A stretch of DNA of 64,000 nt, taken from NCBI RefSeq assembly GCF_020497125.1, contig NC_059077.1:26301340-26365339 (forward strand), given 5' to 3'. The first letter of the stretch is position 1, and each line of letters starts with the position of its first letter. This document shows positions 49,138-61,380 of this stretch, piece after piece. This stretch comes from Mauremys mutica. Taxonomy: Eukaryota; Chordata; Testudines; Geoemydidae. Under the pieces are notes generated by a model that was not told the DNA's origin, searched no databases, and was given only the letters and a program-made list of their open reading frames with translations. The translations under genes and the position numbers were made by a program.

Positions 49138-50112
49138 ATGGAAAGTTTAATACACAGCATGGAAAGGAGCTCTATTAGTGATGGAATTGGAGTCAGCTGG
49201 GAAGGCTCAGGTAAAACAGAAAGAGATGGATTAATGAAATATCATTGTGGTTGCACATGTAAATCAACACCATTCAAGGACCTGGTGAATCATTATCATT
49301 GTGCACTAGCCTCAACCACTGGCACACCAAATGACTCCTTCCTCTCCTTTGCAGATCTCTTTGGATTTCAGACGTTCTACACCAGATCCAGACAGAAGGG
49401 TGGAAGGCCTAGCACTGATGTCAGAAAATGAAAGCTGAATAACAAATTCCTCAAAGCCTGTGTTGAGGCTGTGTGACAGGTCAAGAGAACCTTCCTTTCA
49501 GCCTCCATTGAAGCTGGCAAATCCCACCCCAAGAAACTGGCCAGGGCGTAAATTGCTTCAGCAATCCTGAGTACCTACAACCTAGATCAGAGCTAAGTAC
49601 CAAGCACTACAAAGAATTATCATCCTACTTCACAGAAAAAAAACACACACATTGGGAAGCCTCCTCAAACAGCATGGATCCACTCCACCTGCACCCACCA
49701 ACCAAGAGCCCAGCTGCATTCCCACAGGTCAGTACACTCACTCATCAGGAAGTTCTGGACACATCTAAAGGAGTCCCAACTCAAGACTTGTGAAATCGCA
49801 CCTCCACCACTAGACCCCTCACTTGTGGAGTCCCACAAGGAATAATTCTCTCTCCAGTTCTTTTCAACATTCAGCCATTAGGTGTACTCGTCATACAACA
49901 TGGACTCAGGTGCCAGAACTATGCAAAAGCTAAATAGCTCCACTTATCTTTCACCACAGATGACCATACCACTACCAGGAAGATGGCCCCGTGCTTGGAT
50001 AAGATCAGCTCATGGATGAAGAACAGCTGGCTGAAACTGAACCCGAGCAAGACTGAGGTGATGCTGGAGGGCAGAGGACAATACTTTGAAAAGTTTGCCA
50101 TCATGATGCCAT
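49138..50112 (+). mobile_element. L2-like LINE relic, endonuclease/RT part
   Basis: Frames read HYHCALAST, then around 49983 MAPCLDKISSWMKNSWLKLN followed by PSKTEVMLEG, the L2-type 'W-M-x-N-W-L-K-L-N-P-x-K-T-E' landmark. The stretch is frameshifted throughout. Confidence 0.75.
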
Positions 50113-50230
50113 CAGGGCCGGTGCAACCACTAGGCGAACTAGGCAGCCGCCTAGGGCACCTAATGGTTGAGGGCTCCTAAAAGCCCGCTCAGGCGAGGAG
50201 GTGGAGTGGAGATGAGCTGGGGCGGGGGGG
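50113..50230. mobile_element. hAT-like repeat end inside L2 relic
   Basis: Starts CAGGGCCGGTGCAACCACTAGG. The right boundary and target duplication were not found, so this is a one-ended call. L2 sequence resumes to the right. Confidence 0.5.
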
Positions 50231-50950
50231 CGCGGGGAGGGCTGCCTGCACTAACTAATTGAAGATACACACCCACAATTGGTCATTTCAGTCCATAATT
50301 GAGGAGTGCTCTTTGATTTCTCATTGATGCTGAGCTCTCACATAGCAACATCCATGAGTAATTTTTTCTATCATCTCCAGTTGGCTAGGAGGCTCTGTCC
50401 CATCCTGGTAGAAAGTGACCTGGCCTCAGTTATTCATGCCTTTGTCATCTCTTGGCTAGATTACAGCAATATGATATACCTGGAATGAAGCCTTCAGCAC
50501 TTAGGAGATTCCCACTGGTACAGAACATTGCAGCACATCTCCTCAGTAAACACAGGCTACTGTGAGCACATCACATCTGTCTTCTGCTCTCTACCACTAG
50601 CTTCTCATAGAATTTTTAATCAAATTCTAGGTGTGGCCCTTATCTTCAAGGCGCCCCAAGGCCTGGGCCCAGGATATTTAAAAGAAAACCTAAAACCCTG
50701 GAATGAAGACCCTGGTTCACAACTAAACCCTTCCCCTGGTACAATGGAACTTTCTATTGCAAGGGTAGAGCTTGTTTGTGTGAGAGTGAGAACAATCTTG
50801 GGGGCTGGTCTGATACTGCAAAATGAATTCCTCTAGGAACTCATCACCTTCTGCTCTGAGTGCAAGGTGCACTTCTTTGACCTTGCCTTCTCTAACATAA
50901 GTACGTAGAAATATGTATATCAACACAAAACAAAATATCTACCACAACAA
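50231..50950 (+). mobile_element. L2-like LINE relic, C-terminal part
   Basis: Translation shows FFYHLQLARRLCPILVESDL and VIHAFVISWLDYSNMIY, then GPGYLKENLKPW, the familiar L2 ORF2 C-terminal sequence. Confidence 0.8.
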
Positions 50951-51084
50951 GACCCTCCACTGCACATGGATCTCCTCTGGGGAGAGGATGAAAGAACAAC
51001 ACGTGATAACTGTGTAGTCACACTGCTTAGTGCACTACTGGAAGGCACTCAGATACTATGGTGATGAGTGCAATATGAGAACCT

Positions 51085-51300
51085 ATATACATAAGAATGT
51101 CCATACCAGGTCAGACCAAGCTTTTGAAAGTAGCCAGTTCCAGATGCTTCAGAGGGAATGAACAGAACAGGTCAATTTCAAGCAATCCATCCCCTATCAT
51201 CTATTCCCAGCTTCTGGTACTTGGACGTTTACGGACACCTGGGGCATGGCCAATATAGCCAAGTCCTCCCTGAACTCATCTAATTCTTATAATGAATCGA
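51085..51300 (-). mobile_element. CR1 LINE 3' end fragment
   Basis: AAGAATGTCCATACCAGGTC then AGACCAAGC, and ATTCCCAGCTTCTGGTACTT; it matches the tail seen at 19213-19470 in the same orientation. Confidence 0.8.
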
Positions 51301-51868
51301 ATCACTGGGGACTAATTCTGTCACATTTACACTGATGGTTCTTTCCTATGCAAATAGTTGAATTTGCATTAATGGAACTTCTTATTAAGCATTGTGAATA
51401 TGCTTTCAGAATCAGACTCTGTAATAAAAATGAAATCTGGACCTGATACATGAGAGCACTTAAGCATGTGCTTAATTTTAAGCCTATGCTTAAGTTCCAT
51501 TGACTTCAAGGGACTTTTGTTTTCCTGAATCGGGGGTGGGGGGGGGAATAAAAATTGATTAGTAAAATAAGAGTAAAGAAGATTTTTGTTTACATTATGA
51601 ACCTCTGCTTTTCAGGTATAAATCATGGCTGAAGGTGGTCTCAAAAAGTCATAGCCTGCTAGACTGTTTTCCATAAACACTGTGGCTATTTTTCACAAAA
51701 ATTGCATAAAACTCATCAGTTTGAACACTTTTAGTTTCAGGACACCTCAAACATAGATTGTAAATATTTGACCAATTATTATGCATCTTTCTAATTCAAA
51801 AACAAGTTTGCTTTTAGGGAATTCAGGCAATTAGTCATCGATGTCTGGGGAGCAGTCACTTTTCATCA
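51301..51868. other. FYB1 intron with MITE trace
   Basis: Positions 51430-51530 carry AAGCATGTGCTTAATTTTAA and AAGTTCCATTGACTTCAAGG, a decayed foldback MITE. Confidence 0.45.
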
Positions 51869-52020
51869 GGGCCAGCTCTACTGTTTTCGCCGCCCCAAGC
51901 AGCACGCCGAATTGCTGCTGCAGACGGCGGGGAGCAGTCCGTGTGCTGTTAGGGCGGCACGCACGTTTCCACGGCGTTGGCAATTCGGCGGCTCAGTTCT
52001 CCACTGCTGAAGATGCAGGG
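51869..52020. mobile_element. GC-rich hAT-like repeat, one end only
   Basis: Starts CAGGGCCAGCTCTACTG and continues CGCCGCCCCAAGCAGC, like the other GC-rich hAT MITEs. The far end was not found. Confidence 0.5.
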
Positions 52021-52358
52021 GTGCAGGCTGAGTGCAGGAAGCCAGTTATGTGTCCCAGATCTAGCACCGTCACACTGACTTATATCACCTGAATAAGTGA
52101 CATTATGCCAGTGAAGGGCTCTAGTGGATGTAACAGATAAAACAACATGAAAAGCCATATTCTCTTAACAGAGGCTTTTGGAAGGGTGGTGAAGGGGAGA
52201 GGAATATAATTTACTTAGCTGTTTTAAAAGGTCACCAGCAACTCACATACAACTGAACACCAGTACACATCTCTGCTTCCTACCGTTCTGGAACAAAACC
52301 ACCCAATATCATGTAAGCAATCACTACAGTTCAAAATGCAGTTCCCAACTCCTGTATT

Positions 52359-53140
52359 ACTCCTGGGGGAATTCTGCCCCAGTGTGCCCCACAGAATTTT
52401 GCAGAAATTAACGTGCACGCGGAATTTCCTTTTCGCCACAGAAATGGGCTGCAGTGCTGCTAGCTGCCAGTAGGGATCACTGGATCTGGGAGAGCCCAGC
52501 TCGCACATAGAAGACACTGCTGGGGGGAGGGAGGGGACGCTAGAGGGTTTCTGACAGCTGCAGTTCCCAGCATGCCCTGGGGGAAGGAAGCGGTAGTGCG
52601 CAGTAAACTCCGTGCAAGCCTGGGACCGAGCATTAGACAGTTTCTCCCTCTGATTCCTTGGGCTCTGGAAGGGGGAGAAGGGAGGGTGTCTGGGTTGAGG
52701 GCCACGGCTGGGCTCTGGGGGGTGGGAGAGGGGAGGGTATCTAGCCTGGTGGGGGCGTGGCTGGGCTCTGTGGAGGAGGGGTTCAGGTGTATTGGCTGGG
52801 GGGGCCCTGTGGCTGGGCTCTGGGGGGGAAAGGGGTTGTGGGTATCTGGCTCCCCAGCTGGACTCTGGGGCGGGGAAAGGGGCAGAAAAACAGGAAGTGG
52901 GTTCTCATAGGGGGGTTTCTTTAACTCTCTACTCCTCAGGGAATTTTTGTGTGTGTCTGTATTGTTACAGACATACTTGCTGACAGGTATTTTGAAATAC
53001 ATTACCAAAATAATTGAAACTGGCGTGATTATGTAGTGTTATTTTGACAGAATTTTGCAGAATGATAAAATATTGTGTGCAGAATTTTAAATTTTTGGTG
53101 CCAAATTTTAATTTTTTTGGTACAGGATGCTCCCGGGAGT
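52359..53140. mobile_element. hAT-like element with internal minisatellite
   Basis: The ends ACTCCTGGGGGAATTCTG and TGCTCCCGGGAGT are inverted. Flanks cctgtatt (52351-52358) and actgtatc (53141-53148) match at 6 of 8. The interior (52640-52880) has repeated units of about 60 bp around GGCTGGGCTCTGGGGGG. The 182-codon minus-strand frame lies in this repeat and is not a gene. Confidence 0.65.
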
Positions 53141-53148
53141 ACTGTATC

Positions 53149-53564
53149 TTCCATGGGTAGATTGTGCCTGGCCCTTATTCCATGTTTACATAGGAAGTGC
53201 TTGCACAGAGAGGCCAAGCAGAACTGCAGCCCCCTGTGTAACAATAGCCACTGCAATCAGTGGACATTGACCTTCTGTAACCCCTGATCTATATCAGGTG
53301 ATGGGGACTAGTAAATAAAAACTAGTCTTTTACCAGCATGTGGATGACACCTTATTACTGTGCACCTGGGGACTGTAGGGGATGTTCTATCCCTGTTCCT
53401 CCACAGATGATCCAGGACACCTCAAAGGTGCAGAGAGGAAGCAGGACCACGGGTCAGCCCATTATACACCAGCCAATGCAGCTGGCCTGCCATACCGAGT
53501 GATAGTTTCCTGCACCCCACACAGTGATGTAGGAGAAGCAGCACAGCCTAAATGACACAATCAA
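53149..53564. other. FYB1 intron, nothing recognised
   Basis: No repeat termini seen. Confidence 0.35.
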
Positions 53565-53699
53565 GTTCCGTGCAGTGTTGTTGTAGCTGTCTTGGTCCCA
53601 GGATATTAGAAAGACAAGGTGGGTGAGGTAATATCTTTTATTGGATCAACTTCTGTTGGTGAGAGAGACAAGCTTTCAAGCTCATCAACAGAAGCAAGC

Positions 53700-54130
53700 T
53701 CCTCCAGATCAGGAAACACCAACTCAAAGCAGCACCAGACCATTCCAGAACAACAAAGGCAAAATCTGAAGACATATCTCCACTGCTACAATGATCAACA
53801 CCTCCCACCCAACACATCTTTCAAGATCCATGGTTTCTACACATGCCTATCACGCCATATGTTGTACCTTGTCCAGTGCACTAAATGCCCTAATAACAAC
53901 TGTGTTGATGAAACCAATCATTATACTCTCAAATGAACTCTCACAGGAAAATTATAAAAGACAGACACCATGTCACCTGTGGGAGAACACTTTTCACAGA
54001 GTGATCACTCTATATCTGACCTATCAGTCCTCATCCTCAAAGGAAACCTGTACGACACTTCGAAAAGATGAGCCTGGGAGCTTAAATTCATAACTTTGCT
54101 AGACATGAAAAACCGTGGTCTTAATAAAGA
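53700..54130 (+). pseudogene. Penelope GIY-YIG endonuclease relic
   Basis: Frames read MLYLVQCTKCPNNNCVDETN, which fits the GIY-YIG pattern of Penelope elements (Y-L-x-x-C-x-x-C-x-x-x-Y-V-G-E-T). In it the motif's Y-V-G is changed to C-V-D. Downstream SDHSISDLSVLI-like and WELKFITLLDMKNRGLNKD-like pieces follow in shifted frames. It is inactive by mutation and frameshift. Confidence 0.65.
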
Positions 54131-54470
54131 CACTGGATTTATGGGTTATTACAACAATCTGTAACCCACTAACTTCCTTGTCTTATGACTACAGAGGTGT
54201 TAATGGGCCACTTCACCTTGAATGGTCCTGCCTATTATGTACTCACTACTCATTACACATATTGAATCTATTTCCCCATGTTAAATATCCTCAGACCTTC
54301 TTGTCAACTGTCTAAAATGGGCATTCTTGATTATCACTACAAAAGTTTTTTTTTCTCCTGCTGATAATACCTCATCTAAATTAATTAGCCTCTAACAGTT
54401 GGTATGGCTACTTCCACCTTTTCATGTTCTCTGTATGTATATATATTTCTTACTATATGTTCCATTCTAT

Positions 54471-54511
54471 GCATCTGATGAAGTGGGCTGTAGCCCACGA
54501 AAGCTCATGCT
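54471..54511 (+). ncRNA. Hammerhead-ribozyme-like motif in the Penelope terminal region
   Basis: CTGATGA (54475-54481) is followed by a perfect 6-bp stem GTGGGC/GCCCAC with a TGTA loop (54483-54498), GAAA (54499-54502) and AGC-TCAT-GCT, a possible 3-bp stem III. This matches the hammerhead core CUGANGA...GAAA except for one extra A (54482) before stem II and G at the cleavage position (54512). Hammerheads are known in Penelope-like elements. The copy at 44095-44131 has stem GTGGGT/ACCCAC, a compensatory change, but a degraded CCGGCGA core. Activity is doubtful for both. Confidence 0.45.
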
Positions 54512-54649
54512 GAAATGAATTTGTTAGTCTCTAAGGCGCCACAAGTACTCCTGTTCTTTTTGCGGATACAGACCAATACGGCTGCTATTCTGAAACCTAA
54601 CTACTTATGTGAAACTATCAGTTCTATCTTGTAGTTAGCTGTGAAGCTC

Positions 54650-54750
54650 TTAGTACCTTTCCCAGACCTGAAGAGCTTTGTGTAGCTTGACAGCTTGTCT
54701 TTCTCAGCAATAGAAGTTGGTCCAATGAAAGATATTGCCACATCACCATG
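54650..54750 (-). repeat. Inverted copy of the Penelope left-end sequence
   Basis: CAGACCTGAAGAGCTTTGTG through CTTGTCTTTCTCAGCAATAG to AAAGATATTGCC is the approximate reverse complement of 53620-53690. It also carries a CTGAAGA...GCTTGTC arrangement similar to the hammerhead-like layout, but decayed. Confidence 0.65.
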
Positions 54751-55254
54751 TCTCTCTAACAATCAAGTCCAGCATTTTATCCCTACTTTACTGATTTCAG
54801 AAGCCTCCTCATTAGTTGCACTAATCTCATCCTTATTTCCAACATCTTTCTGTCCTCTCTACAGTTCTAGTAAAAAAGTGTTCCTTCATTTTGCACACAC
54901 CACAATGGAGACCCCCATGGACACCCCGATCAAACATTCACTTGACCTGCCTCGCAAGGCCTGCTCCTGTGAGCTGTGGAACACTCCTGATCAGTACTGA
55001 ATGTTTTCTACTTTCACTGGCGTAAAGAAAAGATGAAGATGATCAGCACGTCCCATCAGGCACCAACCAACTCACAGCAGAACTGGTTGATTTCAAAATT
55101 TGGGAAGGTGGGAACAATTTTTATGATATGTTCTCAAAAAACATTTTCTTCCCTCCCCCCGCAACCATTTATACTGCTGGTCAAAAGGTTTTGTATTTTG
55201 AAATTAATTTTGTTTAAAAGAGGAAACATTTTCAAACAGCTTTACTGCAGAGGC
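54751..55254. other. FYB1 intron, nothing recognised
   Basis: No repeat termini or exon seen. Confidence 0.35.
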
Positions 55255-55800
55255 AACACGCGGGGGGGAGGGGGATGCAGGGTCAAATACCCCCTCCCCA
55301 GATTGGCCTGCCAGGGGAGGGGAGGAAAAGGGTCTCTGTCCTCCTCTCCCTGCCCCTCCCCATCAGCGTCTTCTGCCTGAGAGACACTGGCTCGGAGGCA
55401 GCAGCGGCCTACTCCCCGGCCTGGGCTTGGCTGCCGGGGACAGAGGCCAAGCATGCTGGGGCAGAAGGGCGAGCTCCGGCTTGCTGGGCCCCTGTTCTTG
55501 GCAGCCAAACCCAGGCAGGGAGCGGACTGCTGCTGCCTCCCAGCCAGCTCTCTCAGGCAGAAGTAGCTCCATCCCACTCTCCATCTGGTTGTCAGGGAGA
55601 GCAGCTGAAGTGCAGGAGGGAGGCTCAGGGAGAGAAAGACAGAGCCCCCGCTCCCCACAAGTAATGTGGAGTGGGAAGAGCGTGGTGTCCCACAGGGCGG
55701 GGTGGGAGAGACTTGGGGCAGTCACATGTCCTCCCCTTTAGATTGTGCCCCCCCAGTATGGGGAGGCATGAGTCATCTATGCCTAGTGCACAGTGAAATG
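55255..55800. other. GC-rich block of unknown nature
   Basis: An abrupt GC-rich island in AT-rich DNA, starting GCGGGGGGGAGGGGGATGCA and containing GCCTGCCAGGGGAGGGGAGG. It has overlapping open frames in four frames, none with a recognisable domain. Probably a GC-rich repeat whose ends I could not define; a CpG-poor composition argues against a promoter island. Confidence 0.4.
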
Positions 55801-58800
55801 TCTCCATCCCCTGTTTCTTCAACCTCACTTTTGATCCTTCCAGAGACACAAATGCTGTACAGTCAAACTCTTTCATTTCCTCAAATCCACACACAACAAG
55901 TGTCTTATCCAGGAATACATGGGGAGAACTAGACACTACAGTCATGAGAACAAGAGAAAAAGATAGACAGGTGCACAGAAGCTGGATGTCACCAACTTGT
56001 TAATGAGGTAGCAAAGAAATACAGGTTGGAAAATGAGCGGTAGTTGTCATGAATTTCCCAGTGTTCATGCACCTCCTTTTTTCAACAATGGAGAAAAACA
56101 TTTCACTGTTTTTTGTTTTTTTGGCAGAGACAGTACATTCAATCTCACTGATTCTAATTCTGTGAATTTCAATAATCATTACAAAATATTTGCCGTCTTA
56201 AAATTGTGCATACTTTCACAGATTTTTTAAAATATTTTTTATTAAATTTTGCAAATTTCTTGAGATTTTTCAGTTTTAGTAGGAAACATTTGAAAAAGCA
56301 AAAGCAATCACATTTAGCCACTTCTGTCTGAGAGCCTGGGGAGGTTTATTGGTTTTAAAAAGAGCTTGCTTGCAGCTCTGGCTGTAAAACAAAGAAGCTG
56401 CAACAGTGCTTGTTACAGCCGAGCACCCACTTCCTACTTTATTTATGTTTTGCAGAAAACTCTTCTCAGCTCAGCTTCCCTATCTTGCATGCTACTTTAG
56501 CAACAGACCAATTAGTCTAGGTTTCCCACTAATATTATTTTAGCATTGCCCAAAATAAACAACTATGTTCATAGCATTATTGAAACTGGAATCTTTTTAA
56601 TAAGTATCACACTGCTATCATTTATGCTACTGTGATAGAGGCACAAAGATGCTAATTATTGCAGGCACTGGGAATGCCTACTAAAGTAAAGTTTACAAAA
56701 AGTTTTAGTTATGGCCACCTCTTTTTGCATGCCCATGACTTTTAAAAAAAAATTCTTTCTGTGCAGAAATTTTACGTGAGGGCCTTGATCCTGCATTGAG
56801 AATGGTGTAGCACAATCCCTCCCCTCCCTTCTTCTTTGACACGCTGTTCTCCCCCATATCCCTCCCCACCCTCCACAACCCCTGATGCAGACCCTCTCTA
56901 CCTCACCTCCTCTTACTCCAGTTAGGTGATGGAGCTGCCTCTGCCTGCTTTGTAGCAAGAGAAATTGCCCCTACTGCAGGGAATTCTCCAATACAAATGT
57001 CCAGCTGCTCTAAGTTGACTTTGTGCTGTGTAAGGGTCGCAAAAGAAACATGGCAAACTAGAGAATCTGGCCCTCAGTTTTTAAGCAGAACTTCACACTG
57101 GTGACACAATCTAATGCACAGTTATTAAAATATTTGGCTCCCACTTCATGCCTTAATTTTCAAGACACTGTACAAACATTTATTAATTCTCATTCCTGTT
57201 TTTGAACTGTGGTAACAGAGACACAGAGTGTTTAAGGGCAATGTGCTCAAACTTAAGTACTTAAGTTCAGCACCTAAATCCATAATTAGAGCCTGAGAGC
57301 CTTAAGAAAATAAAAACAAAACCCAACCATCTTCAGCATATGTGTAAGATTACTAACCCAAGTAAACCTACAGACGTCAATGGGACTATTCTGGTGAATA
57401 AAGTTATTCAATATGTGTTTACAGGACCGAGCCCTTTGGCATCTAAATAAGCAGCTAGATATTAAGTGTTAAAGATATGTAACACTCACTGGTGTCAGCG
57501 AAGTTGCTTCAAATTTACACTGATGCAACTGAGAACAGAAATCTGGCCCCTTGTATGGAGGTATCAGAGATTTAATAAATGCCAAGCTGTCAGACAAAGC
57601 TCTTGATTGTTTGAAAGAAATTCTTAATAACTAATATAGAAGTATTTACAAATATTAGCCAATTAATTTTCATGCTATAAGGGTTTATTTCTATAAGTTT
57701 TGCCAACAAAAATAATCCTAATTAAAATTATTCAGACATAGAATATGTATATTCTAATAAGATGCTGATAATTTAAAATAAATCATTAATAAACCATTGA
57801 TTCAGTTCAGAAAGGGCAGGGAAAGGAAAAGGGGTATGTGTGTGTGAGGGGGAGATTTATTAGAAAGGCACAAATTCATGTAAACATGACAATTTGATGT
57901 CTCCTCTGTTTCCCAAATCAGCAAATTGGAGGCGCTTTGGATGAAACACCCATCATTCAATTTAAAAAACATACAGACCTTTTTATACAGCATGTAATAG
58001 TAACAACCGTCTATAGAAGGCAAGAGGTATTTTAATTAAAAATTAATTATAAGGTTATATCCATTGGTGAGCTATGCAAAGCTTCACTCAGACAAGTAGT
58101 CCCACACAAAACATAGCTTTGCATTCAAATGGCGCTTCTTTGCATATTTTCCATTCAAGAGCAGCACACAAGGTGCATCATTGTTCCAAAAAGTGTCACT
58201 TTACAGTATGTAGGTTTGGTCAAAAACTAGAAATAGTCACAAATTTTCAACTTACAAAAATAATATTGTAGAATAAAATATTTTTCCAAATCATTAATAG
58301 GAAGTTTGGGCTAAGAATATTTGACTGCTAAGTCCCTTATTATCTTTACCATAAAATGACTGAACCTTTTCTAATTTTATTTTATTTTGGCTGCTGTTAC
58401 ATTTATTTAGTAATTAAGGCCAGGGATTTCAAAAGTGACTAGTGATTTTTCATGTTGAAATTTTTAGGTGCCCAATGTGCAACACCTTAAAGGGTCCTGA
58501 TTATCCGAGTGTGGGTTCTCAGCACATTTTGAAAATCAGGCCCTTTTAAGGTAACCCCCATGGGAGCCTGGTCTGCACAACTGAGGAGAGAAACTATCTC
58601 CAATTGATCTTCTGTTTATTATTTCCATGTAAATGTACATTCCCCAGAATATGCCGGAAGAATGTATGCACTGAGCTTTTATTTGTATTTGGAACTGCTT
58701 TTTCTGTGGTAATTTTTTTGCTGGGGTTTTTGTATTTTATGCCCTTGAGCTGGACAGTCAATACAAATAAAATAATGAGCATTATTTGTCTGGCAGACTG

Positions 58801-59037
58801 TGGGCACACCTATGGCCCAGTGTAAATAAGAAATAATAATAGTAACACTGAATATTTGGACTCTCTCAGAAGAAATCATGGACACATGGACAGCAATCAC
58901 AGCTACCCCTGCGGCTCTGACCTGACCCTTCCAGGAGGGCAAGAGAGTATCTGGGCCCCCTCCTAATAAAGACTGAGAATGGTAATCTATCACCCACCCT
59001 AAAACATACGGTAGGACAACCAGTACTAAAGCAACCA
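55801..59037. other. FYB1 upstream intron, mostly unique
   Basis: A SINE/L2-like trace at 57150-57240, a decayed foldback MITE at 57340-57430, and a repeat-like GGTGCCCAATGTGCAACACC at about 58468. No exon is seen. Confidence 0.4.
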
Positions 59038-60420
59038 TTGCTCGATGCTAGAGACCTTGCAAACTACTGTCTGAATTTGACAGTTGAGCAGTTTGCAAAA
59101 AAACAGTCTCTGCCACCACCTGTGAGTGGCCAGTGTAATGGACCCCCCGATTCAGGCTTCAGGACAGAGAATGGCACAAAGTCAGCATTTCTTGCCCTGG
59201 TGGAAGATCTCCTCATGACCATAGACAAGAGATGTGTATCCAGACCCCTTCTGCAGGACCTCTCTGTGGCATTTGATACCACTGATCAGCAATACTCCTG
59301 TTGCAGGGATGAACAGAAATGCCCTGAAATGGCTCAGTTCCTTCCTCTGAGACTGACCACGGAGGGTCCTTATGGGCAATTGTTCCTCCACCTCCAGAGA
59401 CCGCACCAACCCACTCCCACAAGACCTGATCCTCTCCCCCACATTATTCAACATCTATATGGAGGCCACTGAGAAAGCTGGTGAGACAACACAGGCTGAA
59501 GTGCCAGCAGTATGCAGACCACTCCCAGCTTTATAAATGTAAACCATTTTGTTGTCCTGCTTTCTTGGCTTCTCATTGCTTAGCTGACATCAGACCAGCA
59601 GGAAGATAAGCAGGCCTAAACTAAACCCAGGCAAGACTAAGATGATGCTGGTAGGAAGAGATATATGTTAAGCAATTGCCTTCTCTATGAAGGATATCTG
59701 ATCTCAAATTGCTGAGTTCCTCAGCAGCCTTTGGGTCCTTTTTCACTCCTTGATGCTATTGGATGGCCAAATAGTTATGACAGCAAAACACTTTCACTTA
59801 CATTTGCAACTCAACTTATTTAACACTGAGCAGGCCATGCTGATGCAGTCACAATCTCCAGGGTTAGTCACTGCAATTCATGTCTAAGAATGAAACTAGA
59901 CACCCTGAAAAAGCTTCAATTTCTACAAAATGCAGCAATCTGTCCGTTCAGCAGTATGGATCACAGTGAATCTATCATCTGAGTGCTCCAGTCTCTGCAC
60001 TGGCTCCCCAGTGAATTCTGAGTCCAGTGCAAGGTCTCTGTCCTGACCTCTGTCCATAAGACCTCCATGGGATTGCTTGGAAATACCTGAAAGATCACAT
60101 CTCCCCCTATGTGCATGACTGCCTGTTGAATTTGGATTAAGGATTATTCCACTGGAACAATGGATTGATCAATCATTGGGGAGGCTTGTGACTGTGGGAG
60201 ACAGAGCTTCCACAGGAAATGGATATATGCTGTGGAACAAACTCTTGCAAGAGACAGGAATGACCATGGACTTTATTACTTTTAGAACTAAATGCAAAAC
60301 TCATTTCTTCAATTTAGTTTTCCTTCAACAAATTCTTCACACATGCATGCAGACACCTGCACACTCCAAAAGCCACTCATTCACTCTGATACAGCCACCC
60401 CACAACCAAAATTAACAAAA
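59038..60420 (+). mobile_element. L2-like LINE relic
   Basis: Frames give DSGFRTENGTKSAFLALVED, then LLQDLSVAFDTTDQQ (L2 LLDLSAAFDTVDH motif), an HIIQHLYGG piece (decayed LFNIYM), a KLNPGKTKMMLVGR-like piece near 59620, and WNKLLQETGMTMDFITFRTK near the end. Heavily frameshifted. Confidence 0.8.
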
Positions 60421-61019
60421 GCCATAAACTAATCAAGCTGGTTCTCCTACAGAGAAAAGAAAAGGAGATGTGATTATTTGTACTGTTAATACTTGGGGAT
60501 GCTCAGGAAATGCAGTGAGTCAGGCCACAAAAGCACAGAGAGATAAATAGGTGAACAACCAGATAGATGCATAGGAATCAGACCCACGCCATAATAGAGG
60601 ATGTTCAAGTAGAAAGGACACTTTTCTTTATTGGAAGAGTTGCTAAGAAAGAATTCAAAATTAACCTGAACCCAAAAGGAGCTGCAAGTGCTCAGCAGCT
60701 CTAAAAAAATCACTTACTTAGGTACCTAACTTTCTTCTTTTTATGTGGCATCTCCATTACTGGAGATTTGCAACCTAGGCAGCCCATTTCGTATGATCCA
60801 CTGCTAAGCTCTTTTAGGAGGAATAGCCCTTTTCATCAACCCGATACCCAGATAAGATCTTTTTTTGGCCTCATGTTCTTCAGCCATCAACTTTTCCTTT
60901 CAGTGCCTGTAAATATGCCTGATTGCCAATTGAACCCCTTAAAATGTGCCTTGCAAATTGAAACTTTCTTTTTATAAGATCTAGGACTAGCATTTGCTGA
61001 GTTCCAGTCGTCTCCAATA
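60421..61019. other. FYB1 upstream intron, nothing recognised
   Basis: No repeat termini seen. Confidence 0.35.
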
Positions 61020-61380
61020 CTTTTTAATTGGGTACGCAGTCTGTCCATGATATTTTCAGAATTCTTCTATACCACCATATTTTGAAGGATTGTAATTTCT
61101 TTATTATGCATTGTTCGAATGTCCATTTTTCACAGCTGTAATTTAACATAGGCCAAATGTAAGTTTGTAAAAGCCAGAATTTAGTTTTCAGACTTATGTC
61201 TCCTCTCATTGGATGTTTATTCTTCCAGAATGTCTCTTTGCTCTTGCTGTTCTGCTGCTGACTTTGGTGTCCGATCTTCCATTTTCTGTAATGATGCTTC
61301 CTAAGTAGCAATAATTTCTCACTTGATGTACGGCTTTTCTCATTCACTAGAATTCTCCTAACTGTAGGCATCAAAATATG
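61020..61380 (-). mobile_element. LINE relic, C-terminal reverse-transcriptase region
   Basis: The 116-codon minus frame includes SLKTKFWLLQTYIWPMLNYS, then CEKWTF and FKIWWYRRILKISWTD, a pattern shared by LINE ORF2 proteins after the RT domain. The clade is undetermined. Confidence 0.6.

Larger units (their letters stand above)
53565..54600 (+). mobile_element. Penelope-like retroelement relic
   Basis: The left end (53573-53690) reads AATATCTTTTATTGGATCAA then GTGAGAGAGACAAGCTTTC, and reappears inverted at 54660-54745. The centre encodes a GIY-YIG endonuclease relic. The right end (54471-54597) has GATGAAGTGGGCTGTAGCCC, then ACGAAAGCTCATGC, and ends ACGGCTGCTATTCTGAAACC. The reverse transcriptase is missing. 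Confidence 0.68.

Noticed and set aside
52460..53008. 182-codon proline-rich minus-strand frame
   Set aside because: It spans a minisatellite inside a hAT-like element and has no splice or domain support.
55033..55380. 115-codon frame and neighbours over the GC-rich block
   Set aside because: Overlapping frames on both strands with low-complexity Pro/Ser/Gly content; no domain seen.
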